Shown here one piece after another: positions 35,163 to 43,913 of a stretch of DNA of 64,000 nt. The DNA is from RI-153 sp963721725. Its GTDB lineage: Bacteria; Chloroflexota; Anaerolineae; Caldilineales; Caldilineaceae. Below the pieces are notes generated by a model. That model had not been told where the DNA came from, made no database searches, and saw only the letters and a list, made by a program, of their open reading frames with translations. Positions within the stretch are counted from its first letter, which is position 1, and each line of letters opens with the position of its first letter. The stretch spans positions 209,359 through 273,358 of the forward strand of contig CAVRLX010000019.1 in the NCBI GenBank assembly GCA_963721725.1, read 5' to 3'. A program made the translations under genes and the position numbers.

Positions 35163-35894
35163 CTACACGGAAGGACGGCAGATGAAAATAAAGGTGTAGG
35201 TTAGATTAAATGGAATCCAACGATTGCCAAAGAGACGGAAGAGACTATTATACATTGTCCAAAAAACCTCCCGACCGGGCCGATAGATGCGCGCCATGCC
35301 TGTGTCATATTTGTGAACAGATTCAATCTGCAATCCATTGGTTGTAAAGAGCCGTTCCCATTCTTTTCGGGTTGCAAACCGCTCATAATCTTGTAGATCG
35401 GAAATGATTTCCCCATATTTCAGCACGTTGTAAATGGCGCGGATATGGTGCGAGTTGGGGACAAGGATGGCCGCCTTGCCGGTTGAGGTCAGCAGCCGCG
35501 AAACTTCTTGAATAGACTTGCCAGGATCAAGGAAGTGTTCCAAGCTGCCCAAAATCGAGATGTAATCAAAATAGGCAGTGGGCCACGGAAGGTCTTCTGC
35601 GCCCGACTGAATGACCCGATTCGTCAGCCCATAGAGTGTTATAGCCTGTTTCAAAGCAACCGACGAAACATCTACTCCATAGGCATCCAGGCCCCGCGCC
35701 AATCCAGCCGACACCGTGTAGCCTGTACCACAGCCAATGTCCAACAGGCGGCGACCTCGTACGACGCCCATATAGTCGAGCATTTTTTGGGCTTGGTCCA
35801 CATTCACATGGTCATTCATCCACGATTGGTAGAGTTTATCGTAGGAGGCTTCCAGATCTTGCAATGAAGCGGGTTCAAGTTGTAGCTGTTGCAT
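35163..35894 (-). CDS. Class I SAM-dependent methyltransferase
   Basis: A 243-residue protein starting at ATG 35894 (AAGGTG upstream; the in-frame ATG further up lies in the preceding gene). Motif I is RRLLDIGCGTGYTVSAGLARG, with AYGVDVSSVALKQA, YFDYISILGSLEHFLDPGKS and GKAAILVPNSHHI. It is a Rossmann methyltransferase of the Methyltransf_11/23 type, second of three consecutive ones. Substrate unknown. Confidence 0.8.
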   Translation of the reverse strand: MQQLQLEPASLQDLEASYDKLYQSWMNDHVNVDQAQKMLDYMGVVRGRRLLDIGCGTGYTVSAGLARGLDAYGVDVSSVALKQAITLYGLTNRVIQSGAEDLPWPTAYFDYISILGSLEHFLDPGKSIQEVSRLLTSTGKAAILVPNSHHIRAIYNVLKYGEIISDLQDYERFATRKEWERLFTTNGLQIESVHKYDTGMARIYRPGREVFWTMYNSLFRLFGNRWIPFNLTYTFIFICRPSV

Positions 35895-35904
35895 GTTCAC
35901 CTTG

Positions 35905-36720
35905 CTAACGTGGACGCCGGGCAAGCAGGGCCATTGAATTGCCAAAAACCAGATGGCTGCGTGTGTCTAAATAGCCCGCGACGAGGGCCACGGGCAACGT
36001 CAGCAAAGCCACAGCCGCCCGCAGCGCCGGTTTGTGCCAGAAAAAATTATTGAGTTCAAAGGATAGCTCTCCCCAAAACCCAAATCCGTATCCAAAAGTT
36101 ACGATTTCCAGACCTGTCCCGGTAACCTTTGATTGGATCTCATCGGGAAGATACTCATCGCGCACATGATCGGCGACTAGATGCTGGCGAAAAACGGGAA
36201 AAATCCGCCGCTGTCGCTGGTGTCGCAAGGGGACATGAATAGCCAAATTGCCAGCGGGGCGCAAATGGTTGTAAAGCGCTGCCAACATCTGCATATCATC
36301 CTCAACATGTTCGAGCACGTCAATCGCAATAATCAAGTCAAAGTGGTCGCCAGCGCGCAGATTGTGATATGTCCCCACGGAAAAATTCAAATTGGTCAAA
36401 TTCATGGCGGCGGCGGCCTTTTGGCAGCCAGCAATCTGGGCCGCATCTGTATCCATGCCCTCAAATTGGGCGCTAGGAAAGCGCTGGGCAAGCCAAAAGA
36501 GCACATAGCCATGACCACACCCAACATCTAACACACGCTTTTGGGCGAGATCGATCCCGTCTAACGTGTGGATCAGACGCGTATTACGAATACGTGCGTG
36601 GGTTCCCAGCGGGCCAACCCATTGAAAAAAGAGAGAAGCCAGTGGATTGTGAATCTGATAGTGCTGATGTGCCCCCAGTTTGACGAATTCGGCAAAACGA
36701 ATCGGTGCTTGAATTTGCAT
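35905..36720 (-). CDS. Class I SAM-dependent methyltransferase
   Basis: A 271-residue protein. Motif I is KRVLDVGCGHGYVLFWLAQR, followed by FEGMDTDAAQIAGC, DHFDLIIAIDVLEHVEDDMQ and LRPAGNLAIHVPLRHQ. A hydrophobic stretch at the C-terminus (LRAAVALLTLPVALVAGYLD) may bring it to the membrane. It is the first of three methyltransferase genes in a row, 3 bases after the glycosyltransferase stop... the two genes are nearly contiguous and co-transcribed. Confidence 0.8.
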   Translation of the reverse strand: MQIQAPIRFAEFVKLGAHQHYQIHNPLASLFFQWVGPLGTHARIRNTRLIHTLDGIDLAQKRVLDVGCGHGYVLFWLAQRFPSAQFEGMDTDAAQIAGCQKAAAAMNLTNLNFSVGTYHNLRAGDHFDLIIAIDVLEHVEDDMQMLAALYNHLRPAGNLAIHVPLRHQRQRRIFPVFRQHLVADHVRDEYLPDEIQSKVTGTGLEIVTFGYGFGFWGELSFELNNFFWHKPALRAAVALLTLPVALVAGYLDTRSHLVFGNSMALLARRPR

Positions 36721-36723
36721 GGA

Positions 36724-37563
36724 CTAAAATCCCGCCTGGGCCGCAGCCATAAGCGCCCTCGTCTTTACAGCAGCCATGAGTAGATTGAGGTGGGAAAGAT
36801 GAAGCGACCGCTGAAGAAGTAAATCCGGCCAGGTATCCGACCAAAGCAGCCGGCGCAAAGTTCCCGCCGCCAAACTCCACGGCTGTCGACCATTCTTTTT
36901 TTTGATTAAAAATGCCCAATAATACCAATGATAGATAGCCCGCTTCAGGGAATCCAGACTATCCCGGCGTTGATGGTAGACTCTGGCCTGCGGCTGATAG
37001 ACAAGCCGATACCCGGCATCATTAAGCCGATATCCCATATCCATATCTTCCGCATTAGTACGCAGCCGTGTATCGAATTTACCAACGCGCAGCAGCGCCT
37101 CGCGCCGAAAGGACATATTGAGGCCAAACAAGAAATCGACGCGCTCCAAGCGCTTTTGTCCATGATGCTGGCTGGCATGAAGTTGGCGCCAGCGATCCAC
37201 CGTGGAGTGAATGTTACTCTCGATTCCTGCCCCCCCCACGCCCATCACCGAAGCGTCGGTATATTCAGCCAAAAGGGTCTCCAACCAAGTCGAATCTGCC
37301 GTGGCATCCACATCCACAAACGCTAAAATTTCACCCGTGGCCGCCTCAATGGCGCTGTTGCGCCCAGCCGAAAGGCCCAGATTTTGACTATGTTGAATCA
37401 GGCGCACGGGATAGTGTGCACCAATCTGCGCGCTCTGATCCGTCGAACCATCGTCGATCACCAATACTTCATCAGGCGGGCGAGTCTGGGCAAGCACCGC
37501 TTCCAGGGTGTTCGCCAAATAGGCCGCGCCATTATAACAAGGAATCGCCACACTAACTTTCAT
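36724..37563 (-). CDS. Family 2 glycosyltransferase
   Basis: A 279-residue GT-A enzyme starting at ATG 37563 (MKVSVAIPCYNGAAYLANTL). It has the nucleotide-binding VLVIDDGSTDQSA, SAGRNSAIEAATGEILAFVD, the metal-binding DVDA and FRREALLRVGKFD. YRLVYQPQARVYHQR is the C-terminal acceptor segment. It is likely cytoplasmic, peripherally attached, adding a sugar during surface glycan assembly. The donor cannot be told. Confidence 0.85.
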   Translation of the reverse strand: MKVSVAIPCYNGAAYLANTLEAVLAQTRPPDEVLVIDDGSTDQSAQIGAHYPVRLIQHSQNLGLSAGRNSAIEAATGEILAFVDVDATADSTWLETLLAEYTDASVMGVGGAGIESNIHSTVDRWRQLHASQHHGQKRLERVDFLFGLNMSFRREALLRVGKFDTRLRTNAEDMDMGYRLNDAGYRLVYQPQARVYHQRRDSLDSLKRAIYHWYYWAFLIKKKNGRQPWSLAAGTLRRLLWSDTWPDLLLQRSLHLSHLNLLMAAVKTRALMAAAQAGF

Positions 37564-37659
37564 CGTCTCTTGGTTGCACTCCAGATTATACTCCGCAGCA
37601 GCAGACAAGGACATTTTTCAAAAAGCAGAAACTGTTCCTTTGTGGCGCTGCTTAGGATA

Positions 37660-38554
37660 TTACAGAGCATGGGGCTGCTTTTGGCGAAGCGAATCAATCG
37701 CGCCCCCGCACCATGCCATTTTGCTTAACCAGATCCCCGGTAACCAGCGCCAGACATGCCGATACTTTCGTGCCTGCCAGAGCGTGCGAGCCGTCGCCAG
37801 CCCAGCCAGAAATGGGGAGAGCAGCGCCAGTGCCCAAGGCGTTTGCGGGAGAGATGTGGGCGTTCCGGTTATGCCATCCGGCTTGTGTCCGGGTTTCCGA
37901 ACTTTGGGAGAGTAACGACCATAAGCATAGCCATGTCTGAGCAAAGCGCGAAAAGTCGTACGCTGAGGCAGATGGCGAACCGTCGCTTTTGGATCAAACC
38001 AGAGAGGAATGCCCGCAGCTTTCATGCGCTCTGTCCACTCTGTATCCTCACCCGCCGCCCACGGATAGTCCGTGCTGATCCGCCCCACTTTTTCGACAAC
38101 CTCTCGGCGCAGACTGAGATTCAGCGTGGGCAAATGGGCGCGGGCCGGCCGCCGATGTGACCAGAAATTGGGAAAACCAGCTTACATTATCGCAACTGGT
38201 CCAATAATTATCCGCAGAAAAATCCACCCCGCCGCCCACAACCCAGACAGAGGAATCAGCATAGTGGCCGGTCAACTGTGCTAGCCAATCCGGGGCGGGG
38301 ATGCAGTCTGAATCTGTGAAGCAAAAAATCTCACCGTGGGCTTCCGCCATGCCTAGATTCCGATTCCGGGCCGCGCTCTGTGGGCCATCTGTCCGAATGA
38401 ACCGAATTTGCTCGTCTTCTGAAATTAACCCCAACGTATCCAAGCCCACGACAATGATCTCAAAGCGATGCGACCCGATAGTCTGGTGACGAAGCGCGGC
38501 AAGCGTCCGATCAACAATGGGTGAGTTCAAATTGGGAATAATCACGGAGATCAA
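37660..38554 (-). CDS. Family 2 glycosyltransferase, one frameshift
   Basis: It starts at ATG 38554: MISVIIPNLNSPIVDRTLAA, then QSAARNRNLGMAEAHGEIFC and FTDSDCIPAPDWLAQL with the metal-binding DSD. The frame changes near 38140 and continues as PTLNLSLRREVVEKVGRIS and AAGEDTEWTERMKAAGIPLW, which holds the catalytic ED. Joined, the protein has about 298 residues with a hydrophobic C-terminal region. It is probably active if the frame change is a sequence error. Confidence 0.8.
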
Positions 38555-38584
38555 CGGTCGAAATCCCTTTGGCGCACTACACGA

Positions 38585-39748
38585 TCACAGGGAATGGCAT
38601 TTGGACAAATGGCATTTGGACAAAACGGCTTTGAGGATAGCATTGAAACGCTTGCCAAGTTGGGGCACAGTATAGCCCATCTCAAAATAGGCGCGGCCCG
38701 CTGCGGCCAGATGTTGTCGTAGATCGACATTGTTCATCAACATCGAAATCCCCGCGGCCAATGCTTGTGAATTCGCTCTCTCGCACAAATAAAGATGCTC
38801 ACCGTGGGTAAGGGCATTTGCCACCGCCGGTCCATCGCCGGTCAACACCGGTCGTCCCATCGCCAGCCCCTCGTAGATCTTGTTTTGCACGGTCATCAAC
38901 GACTGCGGCGTTGTGCCAAAGACGCCCAACACGACATGAGCCTGGGCCACCTGTTGCTGGATCTGTGCCGGCGTCTGCCATCCTAAAAAGGTTACATTCA
39001 GCAATCCCTGCGCCATCGACTCGGCTACGGCGCGGTCTGGGCCATCACCGATAAAAATGAAGTGGATTGGCTGATCGGCCAGCAGTCGCGCCGCCTCAAG
39101 CATCGTCGGCACGCCGTGATTGGGGATAAACGTGCCATAATAGATCACCGTAAACGGCGCGCTCTCTGGGGGCAGCGGCAAAGAGTGAAATTGGGTGCTA
39201 TCCGCCCCCGTAGGCACAAGATGAAAGCCAGCCGCCGCCACGCCGTGGATGCGTTCAAACCAAGCCGCATACTCAGCGGTGTCGAGGATCAGCCCATCGG
39301 GCAGGCGACAGGCCAGCCATTCCAGCCCACGCAAGAGGCGCACGGCCAGCCGACTTGAACGCGCCAGTCCCCGCTCCACAGCAATCAAATAGATCGACAT
39401 GAAAATATCCCAGGCCAAGGGCTTGCGGTGAATCCAACTGAGCAGCCGGGCCAAAAAGACGTCCAATTGGCCGGGATAGCCGACCACCAAAACATCGTAG
39501 TTGCCGCCCAATTGCCAATAGCGCCGCAGCAAGCGAGCGTAGGTCTGCACAATACGGCCCCAAAAACGCGGCTTTTTCCAGCCACCAGAGACTGTGTTGA
39601 CGCGATCTTCAATGCCATGCCAGAGCGCTTCGTGGCATTCCACCACCTCGACCCCGTTTTGGCGTAACCCAGCCATCATAATCCGGTTACGCGAATAGCT
39701 GGCGCGGTAGGTGCCAAAGTAGCAGACACGCAGTGGGGATTTGCTCAT
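38585..39748 (-). CDS. Family 4 glycosyltransferase
   Basis: A 387-residue GT-B enzyme. The N-terminal half has LRVCYFGTYRASYSRNRIMM; the C-terminal donor half has VIYYGTFIPNHGVPTMLEAA, FIFIGDGPDRAVAESMA, NVTFLGWQTPAQIQQQ and the E-x7-E-like KIYEGLAMGRPVLTGDGPAV. The last residues LSKCHLSKCHSL come from a 15-bp tandem duplication (38593-38622). It is the first gene of the minus-strand surface cluster. Confidence 0.85.
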   Translation of the reverse strand: MSKSPLRVCYFGTYRASYSRNRIMMAGLRQNGVEVVECHEALWHGIEDRVNTVSGGWKKPRFWGRIVQTYARLLRRYWQLGGNYDVLVVGYPGQLDVFLARLLSWIHRKPLAWDIFMSIYLIAVERGLARSSRLAVRLLRGLEWLACRLPDGLILDTAEYAAWFERIHGVAAAGFHLVPTGADSTQFHSLPLPPESAPFTVIYYGTFIPNHGVPTMLEAARLLADQPIHFIFIGDGPDRAVAESMAQGLLNVTFLGWQTPAQIQQQVAQAHVVLGVFGTTPQSLMTVQNKIYEGLAMGRPVLTGDGPAVANALTHGEHLYLCERANSQALAAGISMLMNNVDLRQHLAAAGRAYFEMGYTVPQLGKRFNAILKAVLSKCHLSKCHSL

Positions 39749-40005
39749 ATTTCAAACAAAGGATAGATTTTCCTAAACAGGGCGCTAACTCATCGATAAA
39801 TCGGAATTGAGCGTACAACCGAGGATGGCACACCCTCACGGATAATACCGGAAAAGCGAGTGCCGATCAAATTACCCAGAGAAACGAATCTGAATCTTCC
39901 AAAGCGTGTGGACATAGGGAGGCTGATCGTCTTGCGGCTTTTTTGGCGTTTTAGCATTCGGTTCTACTCCGGCGCGTCGGCGTAACATAAGAAAGGCGGT
40001 AGAAA

Positions 40006-40596
40006 GTGAGATTAAACACCCAGGATGTTGTGCTAGATTTCTTGCCCGTCCCTCTTTACTTTCAGAACACTCAGGCAACCAATGTGTTTGGACTTAAAAA
40101 TAATAAAACGGTAGCTGAAACGCTCGCCCACCGACGGTATGCACATTTATCACATCCTACACAGCAAACATATGAGTACGCTTTATCTGAGCCACTGGGC
40201 ACTTTTCTCCTCAACTTGAAAATGGCGGGTGATCTCTTCTATCGAAAGTTTCTGAACAAGTATGGTGACCAGACCTACTGCACGTTTTCGATTCGTGATT
40301 TCACTGCTGAGAAAGGTGTATACGCCTGGATCGTTAATGATACACTCCACTATATTGGACGAAGCCACGATCCATTCGGAAAACGGATCAATAGCGGGTA
40401 TGGGCGTATTGCTCCTAAAAATTGTTATTTAGACGGTCAAGCAACTAATTGCCATCTTAATGCATTGATTGCAGCGAACATCGAAGATGTTTCATTTTCG
40501 GTCTGTCCAATAGATGATGATGAGACGATTGATCTGGTAGAGCGTGAACTCATCAGACTTCATAAGCCGAAATGGAATATCGCACTTAAAGCGTAG
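40006..40596 (+). CDS. GIY-YIG nuclease-like protein
   Basis: A 196-residue protein from GTG 40006 (AAAGGCGG upstream). Residues about 103-195 resemble the GIY-YIG nuclease fold: GVY (104-106), YIG in LHYIGRSHDPFGKRI (116-118), E179 in LVERELIRLHKP and N191 in PKWN. These occupy the positions of catalytic residues in the family. The N-terminal 100 residues are not recognised. The gene is more AT-rich than the epimerase genes that follow and stands alone between two operons, which suggests it was acquired. It could be a small restriction or homing-type endonuclease. Confidence 0.7.
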   Translation: MRLNTQDVVLDFLPVPLYFQNTQATNVFGLKNNKTVAETLAHRRYAHLSHPTQQTYEYALSEPLGTFLLNLKMAGDLFYRKFLNKYGDQTYCTFSIRDFTAEKGVYAWIVNDTLHYIGRSHDPFGKRINSGYGRIAPKNCYLDGQATNCHLNALIAANIEDVSFSVCPIDDDETIDLVERELIRLHKPKWNIALKA

Positions 40597-40639
40597 CGAT
40601 ACTTTCAGCCGTACAGGAAACCTAAACAAGGAACCCACG

Positions 40640-41278
40640 ATGAATCTACTAATTACCAATGGCGCTTCGGCGCTGGCGCAGGGGCTGGCCGATGCCCTCC
40701 GCGCCGATCACACCGTCCGCCTGAGCGGGCGCAGGCTGGTCAAAAGCGACCACGAATTTGTGGTCTCGTCCTTGAATCACGATGCCGCTACCAGCCTGCT
40801 AGTCCGCGGCATGGACGCCATTATCCATTCTATCGAAACCGATGCAGACGCCAGCACGGCCATTGACGCGGTGACGCGTGGCACCTATAACCTGTTGATG
40901 GCTGCTGCCACGGAAGGGGTCTCCCGGGTGATCCTGTTGAGCAGTCTTGCCCTAATGACGCCCTACAAAGAGAGCTATATCGTCGATGAGCGCTGGCGTC
41001 CGCTGCCAGCGACTGAACCGCCCACGCTGACGGCCTATTTGGGCGAGTTTGTCTGCCGGGAATTTGCCCGCGAACATAAGATCGCTGTCACCGTGCTGCG
41101 GCTGGGCGAGGGTCTTGGGGTGGCGGAGACTGCCAGTGCGATTCTCTGCGCGTTGCAAACGCAGGGCCTCCAGTGGAGCGTCTATCACTTGGCGGCGCCA
41201 TCCGATCAAGAACGGTTTCCCATTACCAAGGCCAAAGACGAGTTGGGCATCCAGCTAGAAAGCGAAACCACACGATGA
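40640..41278 (+). CDS. Degenerate NAD(P)-binding epimerase-like protein
   Basis: A 212-residue SDR-like protein. The cofactor loop (LLITNGASALAQGLADALRA) departs from GxxGxxG. The catalytic Tyr-x-x-x-Lys is not kept (AYLGEFVCRE has the Tyr without the Lys), so it may not be a working enzyme. VRGMDAIIHSIETDADAS, then TYNLLMAAATEGVSRVILLS follow the family. It overlaps the next epimerase by 4 bases (ATGA); the two may act together or the first may be a regulator of the second. Confidence 0.65.
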   Translation: MNLLITNGASALAQGLADALRADHTVRLSGRRLVKSDHEFVVSSLNHDAATSLLVRGMDAIIHSIETDADASTAIDAVTRGTYNLLMAAATEGVSRVILLSSLALMTPYKESYIVDERWRPLPATEPPTLTAYLGEFVCREFAREHKIAVTVLRLGEGLGVAETASAILCALQTQGLQWSVYHLAAPSDQERFPITKAKDELGIQLESETTR

Positions 41279-42006
41279 ATGTTTTAATTTTGGGCGGCGC
41301 GGGCATGTTGGGACCCTATGTCGCCAAGGCACTGGCTCCGCATCATACCCTGCGCGTCACCGATGTAACACGGCCCGCCAGCGATCTGCCGGGCGAATGG
41401 GTGACTGTTGACGCCTCGTCCTATGATCAGGTGATGGCGGCGGCTGAGGGTATGGACGCTATGATCAACCTTTCGGTGCTGCGCCATGATCGCCAGATCG
41501 CCTTTGACGTCAACACGCGCGGCTGCTACAACATGATGCAGGCGGCTGTGGCCCACGGCATCCGCCGGGTGATCAACACCGGGCCGCACTTTACCCTGGC
41601 CGGGCGTACCTATGAAAGCCTCGATTATGACATTGGCCCCGACATCCCACCACAGCCGGGCACAAATCTCTATGCGCTGACCAAGTCGCTGGGCCAGGAG
41701 ATCTGCCGCATCTACAGCGAGCAGCACGATATTTACGTGCAGACCTATCTTTTTTATCACTTCCGCGATCCCGCCCAAATCGAGGTGGGCAGCCGCCACG
41801 CGCCTTTTGCCATCTCGTGGGAAAACGCCGCCGAGGTCTTCCAGTTGGGGCTGACCCTTGACCTTGAGACGTTGCCCTCGCGCTGCGAGGTTTTCAACGT
41901 CTTCACCGACATGCCACACGGGCGCTTTTCCAACGAAAAGGCCAAGCGCATTCTCGGCTTTCAGCCCCGCGCCGATATTACCGGCATCTGGGATCGGGCT
42001 GATTAG
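41275..42006 (+). CDS. NAD(P)-dependent epimerase/dehydratase
   Basis: A 243-residue SDR protein with a proper cofactor loop LILGGAGMLGPYVAKAL, an active-site YALTK and VIYSD-like ending NVFTDMPHGRFSNEKAKRIL. It starts at ATG 41275, overlapping the previous stop. Substrate unknown. Confidence 0.75.
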   Translation: MNVLILGGAGMLGPYVAKALAPHHTLRVTDVTRPASDLPGEWVTVDASSYDQVMAAAEGMDAMINLSVLRHDRQIAFDVNTRGCYNMMQAAVAHGIRRVINTGPHFTLAGRTYESLDYDIGPDIPPQPGTNLYALTKSLGQEICRIYSEQHDIYVQTYLFYHFRDPAQIEVGSRHAPFAISWENAAEVFQLGLTLDLETLPSRCEVFNVFTDMPHGRFSNEKAKRILGFQPRADITGIWDRAD

Positions 42007-42036
42007 GAAAATCTTTTCAATGCAAAATGAGAATCT

Positions 42037-42098
42037 CACCGCAAAGCGGCAAAGGTGCAAAGCTATCTTGGCATCTTTGTTCCTTTGCGTTACGGTTT
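42037..42098. repeat. CGCAAAG-type dispersed repeat, copy 2
   Basis: ACCGCAAAGCGGCAAAGGTG (from 42040) is mirrored by CTTTGTTCCTTTGCGTTACGGT (up to about 42095). It is a shorter relative of 10068-10212. It lies exactly at the truncated 5' end of the ECF sigma gene. Confidence 0.6.
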
Positions 42099-43161
42099 TG
42101 ATATCGACCGCCTGCGCCGTAACCGCACGTTGATGCACAAAACCGAATTGTTGGCCGCCGAAGTGCATCTGCACCCAGTGACGGAAAGTGATCTGGATGT
42201 GGAGAGCATCCCCGATGAGCGGCTCAAGCTGATCTTCACGTGTTGCCATCCGGCCCTCTCCCCCGAAGCCCAGATCGCGCTGACCCTGCGCACGTTGGGC
42301 GGGCTTTCCACCGTGGAACTGGCCGCCGCCTTTATGGTCCCGCTGCCCACCATGGCGCAAAGGCTGGTGCGCGCCAAGCAGAAGATCCGCGCCGCCGGGA
42401 TTCCTTTCCGGGTTCCGCCGCCGCATCTGTGGGCAGAACGGCTTGTATTAGTGACGCAGATCATCTATCTGATTTTCAACGCTGGCTACACAGCAGTGGA
42501 GGGCGCAACGCTGATCCGCCATGATCTGTGTGCCGAAGCCATCCATTTGGCCGATGTGCTGGCAACCCTGTTGGCTGCCGATGCGACTCAGCGCGAAGAT
42601 GCCGAGGTGCTGGGGTTGCTGGCACTGATGCTGCTCCACGATGCACGCCGCCCCGCGCGGACTGGCCCCGCCGGTGAGTTGATCCTCTTGGAAGACCAGG
42701 ACCGCACCCTGTGGGATCGAGATCAGATCGCGCTGGGCATGGGCATTCTCGAGCGCGCGCTGGCCCAGGGACGCACTGGCCCCTACCAAATCCAGGCCGC
42801 AATTGGCGCGCTCCACGCAGAGGCCCACCACCCGGATCAGACTGATTGGCGGCAAATTGCCCTGCTCTATGCCGCTCTCCACCAGCTTCAGCCCTCACCC
42901 GTGGTGCAGCTTAACCATGCTGTGGCCGTTGCTTTGGCCTATGGCCCTGGGCGTGGATTGGCCCTGCTGGACGAAAGCATACTCGAAGAGACCCTGGCAG
43001 ACTACTATCTGTACCATGCGGCCCGCGCCGATCTGCTGCGGCGTAGCCACCATTGGGAAGCCGCCCGGCTTGCCTATGAACGTGCCCTGGCCCTGACCCA
43101 AAACAAAATCGAACAAGCCTTTCTGCGCCAACGACTGGCACAACTCGTCGGCAACGAATAG
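42055..43161 (+). pseudogene. ECF sigma factor (DUF6596/ECF42 type), region 2 missing
   Basis: Sequence similar to the ECF42 group starts near 42100 with FDIDRLRRNRTLMHKTELLA. It continues with the family hallmark IPDERLKLIFTCCHPALSPE, the region 4 helix-turn-helix TLGGLSTVELAAAFMVPLPT, RLVRAKQKIRAAGIPFRVP, and a long TPR-like C-terminus (LNHAVAVALAYGPGRGLALL and on). Sigma region 2 (about 60-70 residues needed for core polymerase and -10 binding) is absent; a dispersed repeat lies at the break. The usual DGPF/YCII partner gene is also missing. Probably not a working sigma factor. Confidence 0.75.
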
Positions 43162-43288
43162 GACTTTTTTTGTATCCCTTGTGTGTATCTCGATATCTAG
43201 GCGCAGCCGGGCAGACCTGATACGCTGGGTACAGATTGGCTGTCATTTGTGCGATGGCCGACGAACCAGCAAAAAGGAGTCCTAAAAG

Positions 43289-43702
43289 ATGCATCACAAT
43301 ACACTGAACCCAAATGTTACCGACGACACCCAACGCCACAGCATCCTCAATGGCATTGAAGAAGGTATGGAAGTCTATAGCAGCGACAACGAACATATCG
43401 GCGAAGTCGAAGAGATCTACTTTGGCGCAGTGAGTGAAGCCGACGCCGAGATGGGCACAGGTGCAGCTACGGCTGATAATCCAGCCTTGCGTGAGCGTAG
43501 CTTTTTGGATAATATTGCCAATGTCTTCGACGACAATGATATGCCCGAAGAGATGCGAGCCCGTTTACAGCACGAAGGCTTCATCCGCATTGACAGTGGC
43601 TTGTTCTCCGACGATCATTTTGCCACGCCCAGCCAGATTGCATCGGTCAGCGGCGACAAGGTAATTTTGAAGGCTACCAAAGATCAACTGTTAGAAACCT
43701 AA
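43289..43702 (+). CDS. PRC-barrel/DUF2171-like protein
   Basis: A 137-residue acidic protein with AAAGGAG about 10 bases upstream. Residues about 24-50 (IEEGMEVYSSDNEHIGEVEE) and 92-130 (HEGFIRIDSGLFSDDHFATP, then SVSGDKVILKATKDQL) form a PRC-barrel-like or DUF2171 fold. Small proteins of this type are often stress-induced; the role here is not known. Confidence 0.65.
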   Translation: MHHNTLNPNVTDDTQRHSILNGIEEGMEVYSSDNEHIGEVEEIYFGAVSEADAEMGTGAATADNPALRERSFLDNIANVFDDNDMPEEMRARLQHEGFIRIDSGLFSDDHFATPSQIASVSGDKVILKATKDQLLET

Positions 43703-43789
43703 TCTACCTAGACAGAACCAAACGAGCATTCACGAAGAACCACTAAGAAAACTTTCGTAATGTTTCGTGGGTGAAAATGAAGAGCAATG

Positions 43790-43820
43790 AAAAGGGCGTA
43801 CCTATCCGGTGCGCCCTTTT
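43790..43820 (+). terminator. Intrinsic terminator
   Basis: AAAAGGGCG (43790-43798) pairs with CGCCCTTTT (43812-43820), with a further CC/GG inside. It follows the PRC-barrel gene. The region just before (43722-43770: ACGAAGAACCACTAAGAAA ... TTTCGTGG) looks like another degenerate repeat. Confidence 0.7.
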
Positions 43821-43913
43821 GATTTATACTGGAATCCGTTTCACTGCAATGGGCCGCAACAAATGAGTTAATTAAAAAAATCCGTGATAATTTTCACATA
43901 AAAGGCGACTCTC

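Noticed and set aside
38593..38622. 15-bp tandem duplication as a mobile element footprint
   Set aside because: It lies inside the coding 3' end of the GT4 gene and keeps the frame; a simple slippage duplication is enough.
41284..42426. 380-codon minus-strand frame opposite the epimerase and sigma genes
   Set aside because: Spans two unrelated plus-strand genes and has no domain; shadow.
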